From JADMJV01 sp964649085 (GTDB lineage Bacteria; Vulcanimicrobiota; Xenobia; Xenobiales; JADMJV01), in contig CAZYPN010000018.1 of assembly GCA_964649085.1 (NCBI GenBank), positions 1 through 64,000 of the forward strand: a stretch of DNA of 64,000 bases, in the 5' to 3' direction. The notes under the pieces were generated by a model. It was not told the origin of the DNA. It worked only from the letters and a program-made list of their open reading frames with translations, and did not search any database. A program made the translations under genes and the position numbers. Shown piece by piece: positions 16,748 to 24,938 of this stretch (positions are counted from its first letter, which is position 1; every line of letters begins with the position of its first letter).

Positions 16748-17869
16748 GTGTCGAGCCCGGCCCGGTTGGACCCGTCGCAGCTTCGCTCCGGACTCGAATC
16801 CACCGAGTGGATGGAAAGGGTCCGCCTGCCAGCTGCCGAGCGGGTGCTGTTTACGCGCCAGCTGCAGGTGCTGCTGGCCAGTGGCGTGCCCATTCCCCAA
16901 TGCCTCGAGGTACTCGCCACCCAGGCGGTGCGTCCCGACTGCACCGAGGTCTATTTCTCGCTGCAAAGGCTCATCCTCGAAGGTCGCTATCTGTCGGCGG
17001 CGCTGGGGCGCTTTCCCAACATCTTCGACGCGATGTACGTAGGCCTCATTCGCGTAGGGGAGCAGTCGGGCACGCTGGTCGAGTGTGTTCGCCTGCTGGC
17101 CGACTGGCTCGAACGCGAGCGTGAAGTGCGCCAGAAGCTGCAGTCGGCCCTGATTTACCCCTGTCTTGTGCTGGTGGTGTCGGTGCTCTCCAGCTTAGGG
17201 CTCATGAACTTCCTGGGGCCGATCTTTCTGCAAATCTTTGTCGATCGCCAGCAGGCCCTGCCCTGGCCCACCCAGGTGGTGGCTTCGGCCGTCGAACTGC
17301 AGCGCCAGCCCTGGTTCTGGCTGGTCCTGTTCTGTCTGCTGGTGATGTTCTGGAGAGCGGCCCAATCGTGGGTGCTCAACCCCCACTGGCGGGTCTGGTG
17401 GTGGGTTCAGGCGGCCCGCGTTCCCGGCCTGGGGGGGCTGCTCAGTGCAGCCGCCTGGTCACGCTATTGCGTGGCTCTGTCGATTTTGCTGCGCTGCGGC
17501 CTGCCTCCCCAGCGCAGCTATCGTTTTGCCGCCGAAGTCAGCGGCGATCCGCGCCTGATCGTCGACAGCGATCGATTGGTCCAGTCGATCCTCGAAGGCG
17601 GCACGGCCAGTTCCCACATGGAGAGCAAGTCCCAGCTGTATCCGGGGTTGGTGGGGTCGGCTCTCAAGCTCTCGGAAGAAACCGGCCAGGGCCGCCCCGT
17701 GCTGGATTTTCTGGCTCGTTTCTATCGCGAGGAAATGGAGATGCGGCTGCAGATGTTGCAAAGCCTCATCGAGCCCTTTCTCTTGCTGTTTACGGCCTCC
17801 ACTCTCACTTTCCTGATCCTGTCGCTGATGTTGCCCCTCTACGGTCAGCTTCAAGAGGTGGGGCTGTGA
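16748..17869 (+). CDS. Type II secretion/type IV pilus inner-membrane platform protein (GspF/PilC family)
   Basis: 373 residues, GTG start. Two tandem T2SSF domains: the first contains LLASGVPIPQCLEVLATQ and FDAMYVGLIRVGEQSGTLVE, the second LLRCGLPPQRSYRFA and LVGSALKLSEETGQGRPV. Three membrane spans (about residues 140-165, 195-215, 345-370). GspF/PilC proteins form the cytoplasmic-membrane base on which pseudopili are assembled. Overlaps the histidine kinase start by 4 nt (GTGA), an unusual partnership. No gspE ATPase or gspD secretin is visible in the window, so the rest of the machine is encoded elsewhere. Confidence 0.9.
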   Translation: MSSPARLDPSQLRSGLESTEWMERVRLPAAERVLFTRQLQVLLASGVPIPQCLEVLATQAVRPDCTEVYFSLQRLILEGRYLSAALGRFPNIFDAMYVGLIRVGEQSGTLVECVRLLADWLEREREVRQKLQSALIYPCLVLVVSVLSSLGLMNFLGPIFLQIFVDRQQALPWPTQVVASAVELQRQPWFWLVLFCLLVMFWRAAQSWVLNPHWRVWWWVQAARVPGLGGLLSAAAWSRYCVALSILLRCGLPPQRSYRFAAEVSGDPRLIVDSDRLVQSILEGGTASSHMESKSQLYPGLVGSALKLSEETGQGRPVLDFLARFYREEMEMRLQMLQSLIEPFLLLFTASTLTFLILSLMLPLYGQLQEVGL

Positions 17870-20187
17870 AGTGGCTCAGCCCGCTGTTGTGGCTGGGTGC
17901 TCTGGCCTGGGCCTGGGGCGGCCTGCCTCCCCCCCGGCCCGAAATCCTGGTTCTGGTGGTCGGCGGCCTGCTGCTCGATGGCCTCAGCCCCCGGCTGCCC
18001 ACGGGCTTCCTGCGTGTGTCGCTGCCCCTCTATCTGGGAGTGCTCTGGCAGGGGTGGGCTCCACTGGCCCTGGTGGCGGCTTTGCTGGGGTTGGTCCTGC
18101 TTCCCGAGGGCCGGAAGTGGACGTCCGACACCGCTCAGGGTCTGGCCTACCTCTCGCTGGCCTCGCTGCTGGTGGGCCTGGGCCCCTATGGCCTCGTGCT
18201 TGCATGTGTGTTGGCCGCTGGTTGGGGCGAGTGGCGCCTGCGCCAACTGCCTGCCGACCTGCAGGGTCGGCGTTTGCGGCGGGCCCTGCAGGGGTTCGAA
18301 TGGGGGTGGAGCTGGCTGGCCCTGCTGCTGTTGGGGCCGGTGACTCCCTGGGGGGCGCTGGCCGCGATTCCCCTGCTGTATTTGTTGGGTCAGGGTGCCG
18401 AAAATGCCAGCCACCGCACCTATGCCCTGCAAGCCACCCTGGCTCTGGAGCAGGAACAGGCCTCGCGGCGCGAGTTGGGGCAGTTACGCGAACATGTCGA
18501 GCAGCAGCAGACCTTCCTGGCCCAGGAGTCGCGCCAGCGCCAGATGGTCGAGCGGCTGGCCGAGCAACTGGCCCGGGGGCCTTCCTTCCAGGCCACCCAA
18601 AAGGCCGTGGTCGACACCCTGCGCCAGCTTGTCGTGGCCGACTCGGTGGTGCTGTTTCTGCACAGGCGGGCCGGTCCGCTCGAGCCCTCGCTGTGGCACA
18701 GCCCCCGTCACTTCGACCTGGAACAGGCGGCACTCACGGGGCTGCGCGAGCCGCTGGTCGAGCTCTGTTGGGAACGCGCTCAGCTGGTGCAGCGTCAGGG
18801 CCCGGGTGAGCTCAGCAGCGAGCTGTTTCCCCACGAGGATCAGGCTCTGGCCTTGCCGGTTCACGAAGTCGGCGTCATCTATCTGGGCCGCGCCACCGCT
18901 CCCTGGGAACGCGAAGAGGTTCAGCTGTTGCAGTGGGTGGCCAGCAAGGCCGCTCTGGGTCTGCAGGCCGCCTGGCGCCATCAACAACAGCAGCAGCAAC
19001 AGCAGCAGCAGCGGGTGCTCAACCTGCAACTGCGCGAACAGGTCGAATTGCTCGAGCAGCTGGTCGAGGGGGGCGGCTGGCTGGGCTCCCAACTCACGGC
19101 CGAAGGGGCGCTGGTGGCCCTGGAAGGACAGCTGCGCGAGCTGATTCCCCACGCTCAGGCCTGCATCTATCGGGGGGGGCAGGCCGAGGGCGAGTTACAG
19201 CCGGTACATAGCTGGAACACCGCCGACGTTTTGCTCGAAGAGGCTTTTCTGGCTCAGCTGGCCCGGGCCACTGCGGGCTCCGGAAGGGGTCGGGTCTATC
19301 CGCCTGAGCGCGGGTTACCCTCCATTCTGGCCGTACCCATCCTGGCTCCCCCCGGGGTCATTGTGCTGGCTGGCCACGACTTTCAGGCCGGTCAGCTGCA
19401 TCTGTTGGAACTGCTGGCGTTGCAGCTGGGCATTACCCTGCGCAATGCCGCCCTCTACGAGGAAACCCAGCTGGCCCGACAGCAGATCGAGAACTCTCAG
19501 GCCCAGCTGATCCAGTCGAGCAAATTGACGGCCATCGGCCAGCTGGCCGCGGGGGTGGCCCACGAACTCAACACGCCGCTGGGTGCGGTGGCGCTCTCGC
19601 TCGACCTCATTGCCACCCAGTTCCCCGCCGCCCAGCGTCAGGTGGACAATGCCCAGGCAGCCCTGGATCGGGCCAAGAACATCATCGATAAGCTCTTGAT
19701 TTACTCGCGGCGCAGTTCCGACTTCGAGCTCGAGCTGGTCTCGCTGGCGGCCGTTGTGGAAGGTGCTCATGACCTGGTCAAGCCCAAGTTGAAGCAGCAA
19801 AAGATTCGCTATCTCTGTGAAGGTCAGGGCGACTACCTGGTCAAGGCCAAGACCGTCGAGTTGCAACAGGTGCTGGTCAATTTGCTGATCAACGCGGCCG
19901 ACGCCTATGCTGACGAAGTCGCCGAGCGCCCCCTGCAGGTTCGCTATGGGGGGGATCCCGGGGGCCACTGCTGGATTGAAGTCGAGGACCAGGCCGGTGG
20001 GGTTCCGGAAGAAATCCAGGATCAACTCTTCGACCCGTTTTTCACCACCAAGGCCATCGGCAAGGGCACCGGACTGGGCCTTTCCATCGGTCAGGAGATC
20101 TGCCAGCAATACCAGGGCGAGTTGACCTTTGTGAGTCACCCGGGTCAGGGGACGGTCTTTCGGATGACACTACCGCGGGTAGGCTGA
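17866..20187 (+). CDS. Membrane GAF-domain sensor histidine kinase
   Basis: 773 residues from the GTG at 17866, overlapping the gspF stop. About six membrane segments in the first 170 residues, then a coiled coil (about 190-245), a GAF-like domain (250-375), a run of ten Gln residues (373-382), a second GAF-like domain, and a HisKA/HATPase_c core. The H-box is GQLAAGVAHELNTPLGA, the N-box LLINAADAYAD, and the G boxes FDPFFTTKAIGKGTGLGLS. An intact autokinase that would signal through a separate response regulator; the REC-BTAD regulator at 8844 is one candidate, without direct evidence. Its coupling to gspF suggests that it senses or controls the secretion/pilus system. Confidence 0.88.
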   Translation: MKWLSPLLWLGALAWAWGGLPPPRPEILVLVVGGLLLDGLSPRLPTGFLRVSLPLYLGVLWQGWAPLALVAALLGLVLLPEGRKWTSDTAQGLAYLSLASLLVGLGPYGLVLACVLAAGWGEWRLRQLPADLQGRRLRRALQGFEWGWSWLALLLLGPVTPWGALAAIPLLYLLGQGAENASHRTYALQATLALEQEQASRRELGQLREHVEQQQTFLAQESRQRQMVERLAEQLARGPSFQATQKAVVDTLRQLVVADSVVLFLHRRAGPLEPSLWHSPRHFDLEQAALTGLREPLVELCWERAQLVQRQGPGELSSELFPHEDQALALPVHEVGVIYLGRATAPWEREEVQLLQWVASKAALGLQAAWRHQQQQQQQQQQRVLNLQLREQVELLEQLVEGGGWLGSQLTAEGALVALEGQLRELIPHAQACIYRGGQAEGELQPVHSWNTADVLLEEAFLAQLARATAGSGRGRVYPPERGLPSILAVPILAPPGVIVLAGHDFQAGQLHLLELLALQLGITLRNAALYEETQLARQQIENSQAQLIQSSKLTAIGQLAAGVAHELNTPLGAVALSLDLIATQFPAAQRQVDNAQAALDRAKNIIDKLLIYSRRSSDFELELVSLAAVVEGAHDLVKPKLKQQKIRYLCEGQGDYLVKAKTVELQQVLVNLLINAADAYADEVAERPLQVRYGGDPGGHCWIEVEDQAGGVPEEIQDQLFDPFFTTKAIGKGTGLGLSIGQEICQQYQGELTFVSHPGQGTVFRMTLPRVG
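18982..19011 (+). repeat. CAG/CAA microsatellite encoding ten glutamines
   Basis: Ten consecutive Gln codons in a CAA/CAG mixture inside the histidine kinase gene, between the two GAF-like regions. Use of both codons argues for selection on the Gln tract, but the CAG runs could still slip and vary in length. Confidence 0.9.
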
Positions 20188-20292
20188 TTCGCTCAGCGCC
20201 TGGCCGGGAGAGGTCCGGGGGTTGGCGCTACTTGGGCAGCAAACGTATTCCCATTCTGAGGGTGACGCAGCACCGGATCGAACACTCAGAGG

Positions 20293-21303
20293 CTACTGAG
20301 ACCGTTGTGCAGCCTTTTTCCTGAGTTGATTGAACTGCTCTTGATCATTGTTCCAGGCATTTGGATCCCAGTGATTCTTGAGTTCACGCATCAACTTGTA
20401 GGCCGTCGGTGTGTCGCCAAATCGATAGGCATCACGAGCGTATCGGTTCATGACGATTTCCGACCTGAAGTTCTTCAACCTGGCCTCATAGCTAGCCTTA
20501 AGTTTCGGCCAAGAAAACTGAGTCTCATCCATAACGTCACTCAGGCCCTGCACCGCTCCCCATACAATGCTGTAAGATGCCTCATTCTTCGCAGACCACC
20601 GATCTGCAAAACTCTCCAGGTCGCCAGGGCTGCCTTGCCAACGTGGCATCAAATAGTGGGCAGTTCGCTCAAGAGCCGAATCGCAGCCTGGAAATACAGC
20701 CATTGCCTTGGCTACCAGCGCATCCACCTTCTTACGGTCCCAGCCGTTAGCCATAGCAATGGTGATGCAGTAGATGTAGCCATAGGGGTCGCTTGGGTCA
20801 TCCCTCTGTGCCTCGCGAAGGTTGTGCTCTGCCAGCGCCAATCTTTCCCGGAACAGCCTCCAACCTTCTTCCTCAACCGTGTCAGCGTAGCCCATTCCGC
20901 GAGCATTCCAGGCATAGGCAATATAGAACCGGGCACGAGCAATTTTTGCTCGAGCTGAGTGACGATACTTAGAAACCCAAAGATTCTGGTGTTTCAAGGC
21001 CGCTGACCATTTGGATGAAATATCCGAACTGGAAACCTGCTCGTAGAATACCTCCAATTTAGGCTCTCCATCGGGAAAGCGCGCCTTCTTGGAAAGCAAT
21101 TCTTGACCCATCTGCTCCAACTGTGAGAACTGTTGGGAGCTGGCCAGGCTTCTGACGACTTGCCGGAATTTCTGCTTTTGTACTCGCTCCTGGCAAGTTA
21201 TCAGCTTTCCCACAGGTTCGGCACCGGCAAATATTGAAAATAAAGCCACGGACGTGAAGCCGAAACCGAAAAGCTTCGCCTTCTGAATTGCTGCTTGAAG
21301 CAT
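20293..21303 (-). CDS. Secreted DUF4034-like / TPR-like protein
   Basis: 336 residues from the ATG at 21303, chosen because GGGGGG precedes it by about 6 nt and it opens with a signal-peptide-like segment (LFGFGFTSVALFSIFAGA). The frame extends further but upstream residues look non-coding. The part around KKARFPDGEPKLEVFYEQV recalls the start of DUF4034 proteins (short-helix domain with a fPDG-kL signature), followed by TPR-like helices (LALAEHNLREAQRDDPSDPYGY). GC content is visibly lower than in neighbouring genes and codon usage is less biased, a sign of transfer or weak selection. No partner genes. Function unknown. Confidence 0.75.
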   Translation of the reverse strand: MLQAAIQKAKLFGFGFTSVALFSIFAGAEPVGKLITCQERVQKQKFRQVVRSLASSQQFSQLEQMGQELLSKKARFPDGEPKLEVFYEQVSSSDISSKWSAALKHQNLWVSKYRHSARAKIARARFYIAYAWNARGMGYADTVEEEGWRLFRERLALAEHNLREAQRDDPSDPYGYIYCITIAMANGWDRKKVDALVAKAMAVFPGCDSALERTAHYLMPRWQGSPGDLESFADRWSAKNEASYSIVWGAVQGLSDVMDETQFSWPKLKASYEARLKNFRSEIVMNRYARDAYRFGDTPTAYKLMRELKNHWDPNAWNNDQEQFNQLRKKAAQRSQ

Positions 21304-21803
21304 CTCTACCCCCCCGTAGTGTGTAGCGAAAATATACAACACCTGTTGAATAAATCCTCGGATGATTCTGGGTTTAATTTCTCGCCCCCAGGCTAAGCCA
21401 CTGAACGTCGATTTTGAAACACATTGAGTCACAAAAGCCAGGGAGCCCCGAGGCCAATTTTAGAGGTGCTATCAGCAACCTTATAACCAGCCGAAATAGT
21501 CCTCGACCGATAGTTGTCGCGGACACCATCCCTGGTCGCATTCCCCCGACCTCGATCTGAAGCGAGGGCCTGCCGCGATTGGATTCAAGCAGGATCCTCG
21601 AGTCATTTCCCACCACAAATCTGACCACGGCTTTGAATTCAATCAGAGCGGCCGTGACCATGCCTTCACCGACAAGCGGAAACCAACAGCTACGACCTTG
21701 GCTACCGCCTGGCGCCCACTCTCGACCCGGAACGAAGGGGTGGTAACCCGGGGCTTCGCCCTGAGCCCGATCATAGACATCAGCGCCTGGCGTAGGTAGA
21801 CTG
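21304..21803. other. Intergenic stretch with no confident gene
   Basis: About 500 nt of lower-GC sequence between the DUF4034-like gene and the cytochrome gene. A minus-strand frame crosses it and runs into both neighbours, but it has no recognisable domain, and its start lies inside the cytochrome gene. AT-rich sequence near 21325-21350 may hold the promoter of the DUF4034-like gene. Possibly a remnant of a transferred segment. Confidence 0.4.
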
Positions 21804-22553
21804 ATGCCTATGCGAAAACGCCTGGCTCTAGCTTCTCTTGGACTCATGCTGTTGCCCTGGATTCCCACGGCCAACGGCTCACCCTCTCCCAACCCCAGCT
21901 CGGGAAATCCCGACCGTGGCATGCTCTTGTTTTCCTCCTACTGTGCTTCTTGCCACGGTGAGGGCGGGCGGGGCGACGGCCCGGTGGCCCCCCGACTGAT
22001 GCGCGACTTCAACGTCAAGCCGGTCGACTTTACTCTGGGGGCCTGGCAGTCCAGTCGCAGCGATGGCGAGCTGCGCAAGGTGTTGCAGGGCGGCGGCAAA
22101 GCGGTCCATCGCAGCGTGTTTATGCCGGCCTGGGGAGCCACCCTGAATGACCAGCAACAAAAAGATCTGGTGGCCTACATGCGCGAGTTGGGCAACCCTG
22201 CTACGCGTCGCCACACTCCGGCTTCCATGATTTCTCTGCAGCAACAGGTCGAGCTGGGTCGAACGCTCTACATGCTGCATTGTCTGGCCTGTCACGGGCC
22301 CCGCGGCGCCGGCGACGGGCCCCGCCTGGTGCAGGCTCGAGAGGACGGGCTGAACATCGATGCGCCCGATTTTTCGCGGCCGGGCTATGCCCGTCACAAA
22401 ACCGACGACGAGCTACGCGAGTTCGCCGAATCCGGTATCTATCACGGCAAACTCTCGCTCGACCCCCAGCAGCACCGCTGGTGGCACGGCCCCCTCAGCG
22501 AGGAAGAAAGCTCGGCCTTGGTGCTGTATCTGCGCTGCCTTTCCATTCGTTAA
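21804..22553 (+). CDS. Diheme cytochrome c
   Basis: 249 residues with a Sec signal peptide (MPMRKRLALASLGLMLLPWIPTANG) and two CxxCH heme sites, CASCH at residues 47-51 and CLACH at 160-164, each in a separate class I cytochrome c domain (HGEGGRGDGP and HGPRGAGDGP follow the hemes). A possible axial Met is in FMPAWG. It would carry electrons in the periplasm; the donor and acceptor are not encoded nearby. ATG at 21810 is an alternative start. Followed 46 nt later by the pseudopilin-propeller gene, perhaps by chance. Confidence 0.92.
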   Translation: MPMRKRLALASLGLMLLPWIPTANGSPSPNPSSGNPDRGMLLFSSYCASCHGEGGRGDGPVAPRLMRDFNVKPVDFTLGAWQSSRSDGELRKVLQGGGKAVHRSVFMPAWGATLNDQQQKDLVAYMRELGNPATRRHTPASMISLQQQVELGRTLYMLHCLACHGPRGAGDGPRLVQAREDGLNIDAPDFSRPGYARHKTDDELREFAESGIYHGKLSLDPQQHRWWHGPLSEEESSALVLYLRCLSIR

Positions 22554-22599
22554 GGTCTCGTCGTTGCCGATTCGATCTTCGGGTTGGTAAACTGAAGAA

Positions 22600-24495
22600 A
22601 TGAGATCTCGGGGTAGGGGCTTCAGTCTGATCGAAGTCACGGTGGCGGTGGGGCTGCTGTTGTTGGTGCTGGTGTTTCTTTCTCAGGCCTTCATGGGCTT
22701 GCGCCAGAGCAAGAATGTGGTGCGCGCCCAGGCCGAAGACCTGGCCGAAACCATGCGAGCCCTGCGCCAGCAGTCCATGACCTCACACACCCCCACCGGC
22801 ATTGGCATCCCCTCGGCGGGTGGGCCGGCTTCGGGCTACTATGTGTTGCAGGGCGAGGTGCGGCCGCGGGTGGTGCGCACGCGCAGTTTTAACGAGGGCC
22901 AGTCGCTGGTGCTGGCCGGCTGCTGCTGGAGCGAACTGGGGTTCACCAGCAGCCCTGCCAGTTCGTTTCTCAGTTCCCGATATTCGCTGGCCAACTGGCA
23001 GCCTCCCCAGCCCAACGACGGGTTGGTCATGTTCTTGCCCAGCGGCGAGATTCTCACCAACCTGCCCACCTATCAGGGCCAGGTGGCTCTGGTACTGGCT
23101 CGCGGGCTCGAAGTCCAGCCCGGCGCGCTGGGCCTGGAGCTGCTGCGAGCCAAGAACCCCCTGGTGCTCTGGTGTTCGTTGCTGGGTGAAATCCGCCTCG
23201 AGGGCAGCCTTGCCGGTGCCTCTCATCGCCTTTCCGACGGTCTCAACGCCAGCCCCATCAGCGGTGTTCCCGGCGTCGACCGCAGTCCGGCCAACGGCCC
23301 TCCCGAGTTCACCGGGCCTGTGCTGCAGATCAGCCCACCGGCCAACGCCAACACTCTGGGCCAGGTGGCCCCGGGCAGCACCAGCACGCTGCGGCTGCAG
23401 CGCTACGTGTCGCTCAAGGTCACCGCTCGCGATCCCGATGGCGACCCGCTGTGGTGCCGCTGGATACCGCGTTCAAGCTCGCCCGGACAGGCCTTTACCA
23501 AGTCGGGCGAAGTCAAGATGCATTACAACCCCGAGGCCCGTCACTGGGAGGCCACCTGGGCCTGGCATTCGCCGCCGGGTGCCGCTGCCAACAGCGAATT
23601 CGAGCTCGATGCCGTGGTCAGCGACCATCGCGGTGGGGAGGCTCGATTGGCGGGCCAGATCGCTGGCTCGGGGCGCTTTCACCTGCTCACGCCGGGCTAT
23701 CTGGCCTTCAGCCGCGGTAACGACACCTGGATGTCCAACTGGGACGGCAGCGACCCCGTGATCGTCGTGCGCAACCGCACGCGCCCGCGCTGGTCGCGTG
23801 GGGCCGATCGCCTGGTGGTCAAGGAGAACAGTCCGGGGGGCCATCTCTGGGTGGTCAGTCGCGACGGTCGACGCCTCGACCAGCTCACCAACCTGCCGGC
23901 CCAGTGGACCAGCCCCGGCAGCTGGTCGGCTTCCAACCGACGCATCGGCTTTGCCCAGCAGAACGGCAACAGTTGCAGCGTGCACTCGGTGTCTCCGTGG
24001 GGGCTCAACGACGATCTTCTCAACTGGGGCGGGGGAGCCCTCAACTATCCCGCCGGTACCCAGCCTGGGGTCGACTTTCACCCCGCCAACGACCTGATGA
24101 TCGTTTCGCCCGACACCCCCGGAACCATGTACCTGGTAAGTCGCACGGCCGCTTTTCCGCTCGGCGTTTCGGGGGCCGAGGCCAGCTTTAACGCCACGGG
24201 CAGCCATTTGATCTATCGAACCGGCGCAGGGCAGGTAGCGGTCGCCCCGCTTACGCTGGCCTTCGACGATGCGGTGCCTTCGGCTCTCTCTGGCAGCCTT
24301 CAGCCCAGCCAGTGGAATGCTTCCGGCAACCTGGGCAGCCCCAAGTTGTCGGCCGACGCCAGCATGAACTACGCGGTGGTGCACGCCCCCGATGGGGGGC
24401 GGTTCAACTGCTTTCTGATGTTGAACCAACTGCAAACCCGTTTGCCGCTCTTCGACTTTCAACAAGACTGCCGCGACCCCGACTGGAGCGACTGA
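22600..24495 (+). CDS. Pseudopilin fused to a TolB-like beta-propeller
   Basis: 631 residues. The N-terminus MRSRGRGFSLIEVTVAVGLLLLV is a perfect prepilin leader (G-FSLIEV) with hydrophobic helix. After a pilin-sized first domain (to about 220) and a Pro/Gly-rich middle (KVTARDPDGD suggests an Ig/cadherin-like strand pair), the C-terminal 280 residues contain repeated TolB/WD40-like blades such as RPRWSRGADRLVVKEN, WSASNRRIGFAQQNG, ASFNATGSHLIYRTG and GSPKLSADASMNYAVV. Such a protein would expose a propeller on a pseudopilus or pilus tip. Stand-alone gene between the cytochrome and a small gene. Confidence 0.85.
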   Translation: MRSRGRGFSLIEVTVAVGLLLLVLVFLSQAFMGLRQSKNVVRAQAEDLAETMRALRQQSMTSHTPTGIGIPSAGGPASGYYVLQGEVRPRVVRTRSFNEGQSLVLAGCCWSELGFTSSPASSFLSSRYSLANWQPPQPNDGLVMFLPSGEILTNLPTYQGQVALVLARGLEVQPGALGLELLRAKNPLVLWCSLLGEIRLEGSLAGASHRLSDGLNASPISGVPGVDRSPANGPPEFTGPVLQISPPANANTLGQVAPGSTSTLRLQRYVSLKVTARDPDGDPLWCRWIPRSSSPGQAFTKSGEVKMHYNPEARHWEATWAWHSPPGAAANSEFELDAVVSDHRGGEARLAGQIAGSGRFHLLTPGYLAFSRGNDTWMSNWDGSDPVIVVRNRTRPRWSRGADRLVVKENSPGGHLWVVSRDGRRLDQLTNLPAQWTSPGSWSASNRRIGFAQQNGNSCSVHSVSPWGLNDDLLNWGGGALNYPAGTQPGVDFHPANDLMIVSPDTPGTMYLVSRTAAFPLGVSGAEASFNATGSHLIYRTGAGQVAVAPLTLAFDDAVPSALSGSLQPSQWNASGNLGSPKLSADASMNYAVVHAPDGGRFNCFLMLNQLQTRLPLFDFQQDCRDPDWSD

Positions 24496-24614
24496 AACAG
24501 TTTACGCTTTGGTAACATCTCGGGGGTGTGTTTTTCTCCCGTCTATCTTCTCCCGGCTACTCTTGGTGAAGAGGCCGCTCGCCAGAGGCGCCCGCAGAAT
24601 GAGGAGCAGCAACC

Positions 24615-24908
24615 ATGGAGATTCGTTCGTTTCAGCCCAGTTGGACCCAGTGGACCCCGGCCGCGGCCAACTATGTTCGTTCGCTGACTCAATCGGCTCC
24701 AGTTCCTCAGGCTCAGCCCGTTGAAGCCGTCGAAGCGGTGGCCCAGGCGCCTGCCAATCCTCAGGCCGCGCTGCGGGGCTGGTTGCAGCAGTATTCTCAG
24801 TCGCACGAGCTTTATCAGCGGGTGGTAGCCGATCCCAGCGCTGAAGGCACCCTCTTCCGCCGCGGATTGATGATCTCTGGCGTGGTCAGCCTGGCCGGGG
24901 TGGAATAG
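24615..24908 (+). CDS. Small hypothetical protein
   Basis: 97 residues, ATG preceded by AGGAG. N-terminus MEIRSFQPSWTQ, then a Pro/Ala/Val-rich spacer (VPQAQPVEAVEAVAQAPANP) and a helical end (LRGWLQQYSQSHELYQRVV). No signal peptide. Its first eight residues share the pattern M-x-I-x-x-F-Q-P with the leaderless nuclease at 34823-35713. It lies 30 nt before moaA and may be co-transcribed. Function unknown. Confidence 0.65.
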   Translation: MEIRSFQPSWTQWTPAAANYVRSLTQSAPVPQAQPVEAVEAVAQAPANPQAALRGWLQQYSQSHELYQRVVADPSAEGTLFRRGLMISGVVSLAGVE

Positions 24909-24938
24909 TCCCCGCCCCTTTGGGGCACAACTTGGACA

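Noticed and set aside
21374..21922. Minus-strand 182-codon frame across the low-GC gap
   Set aside because: Starts inside the cytochrome gene and ends in the DUF4034 upstream region, has no domain signs; better treated as an unassigned stretch.
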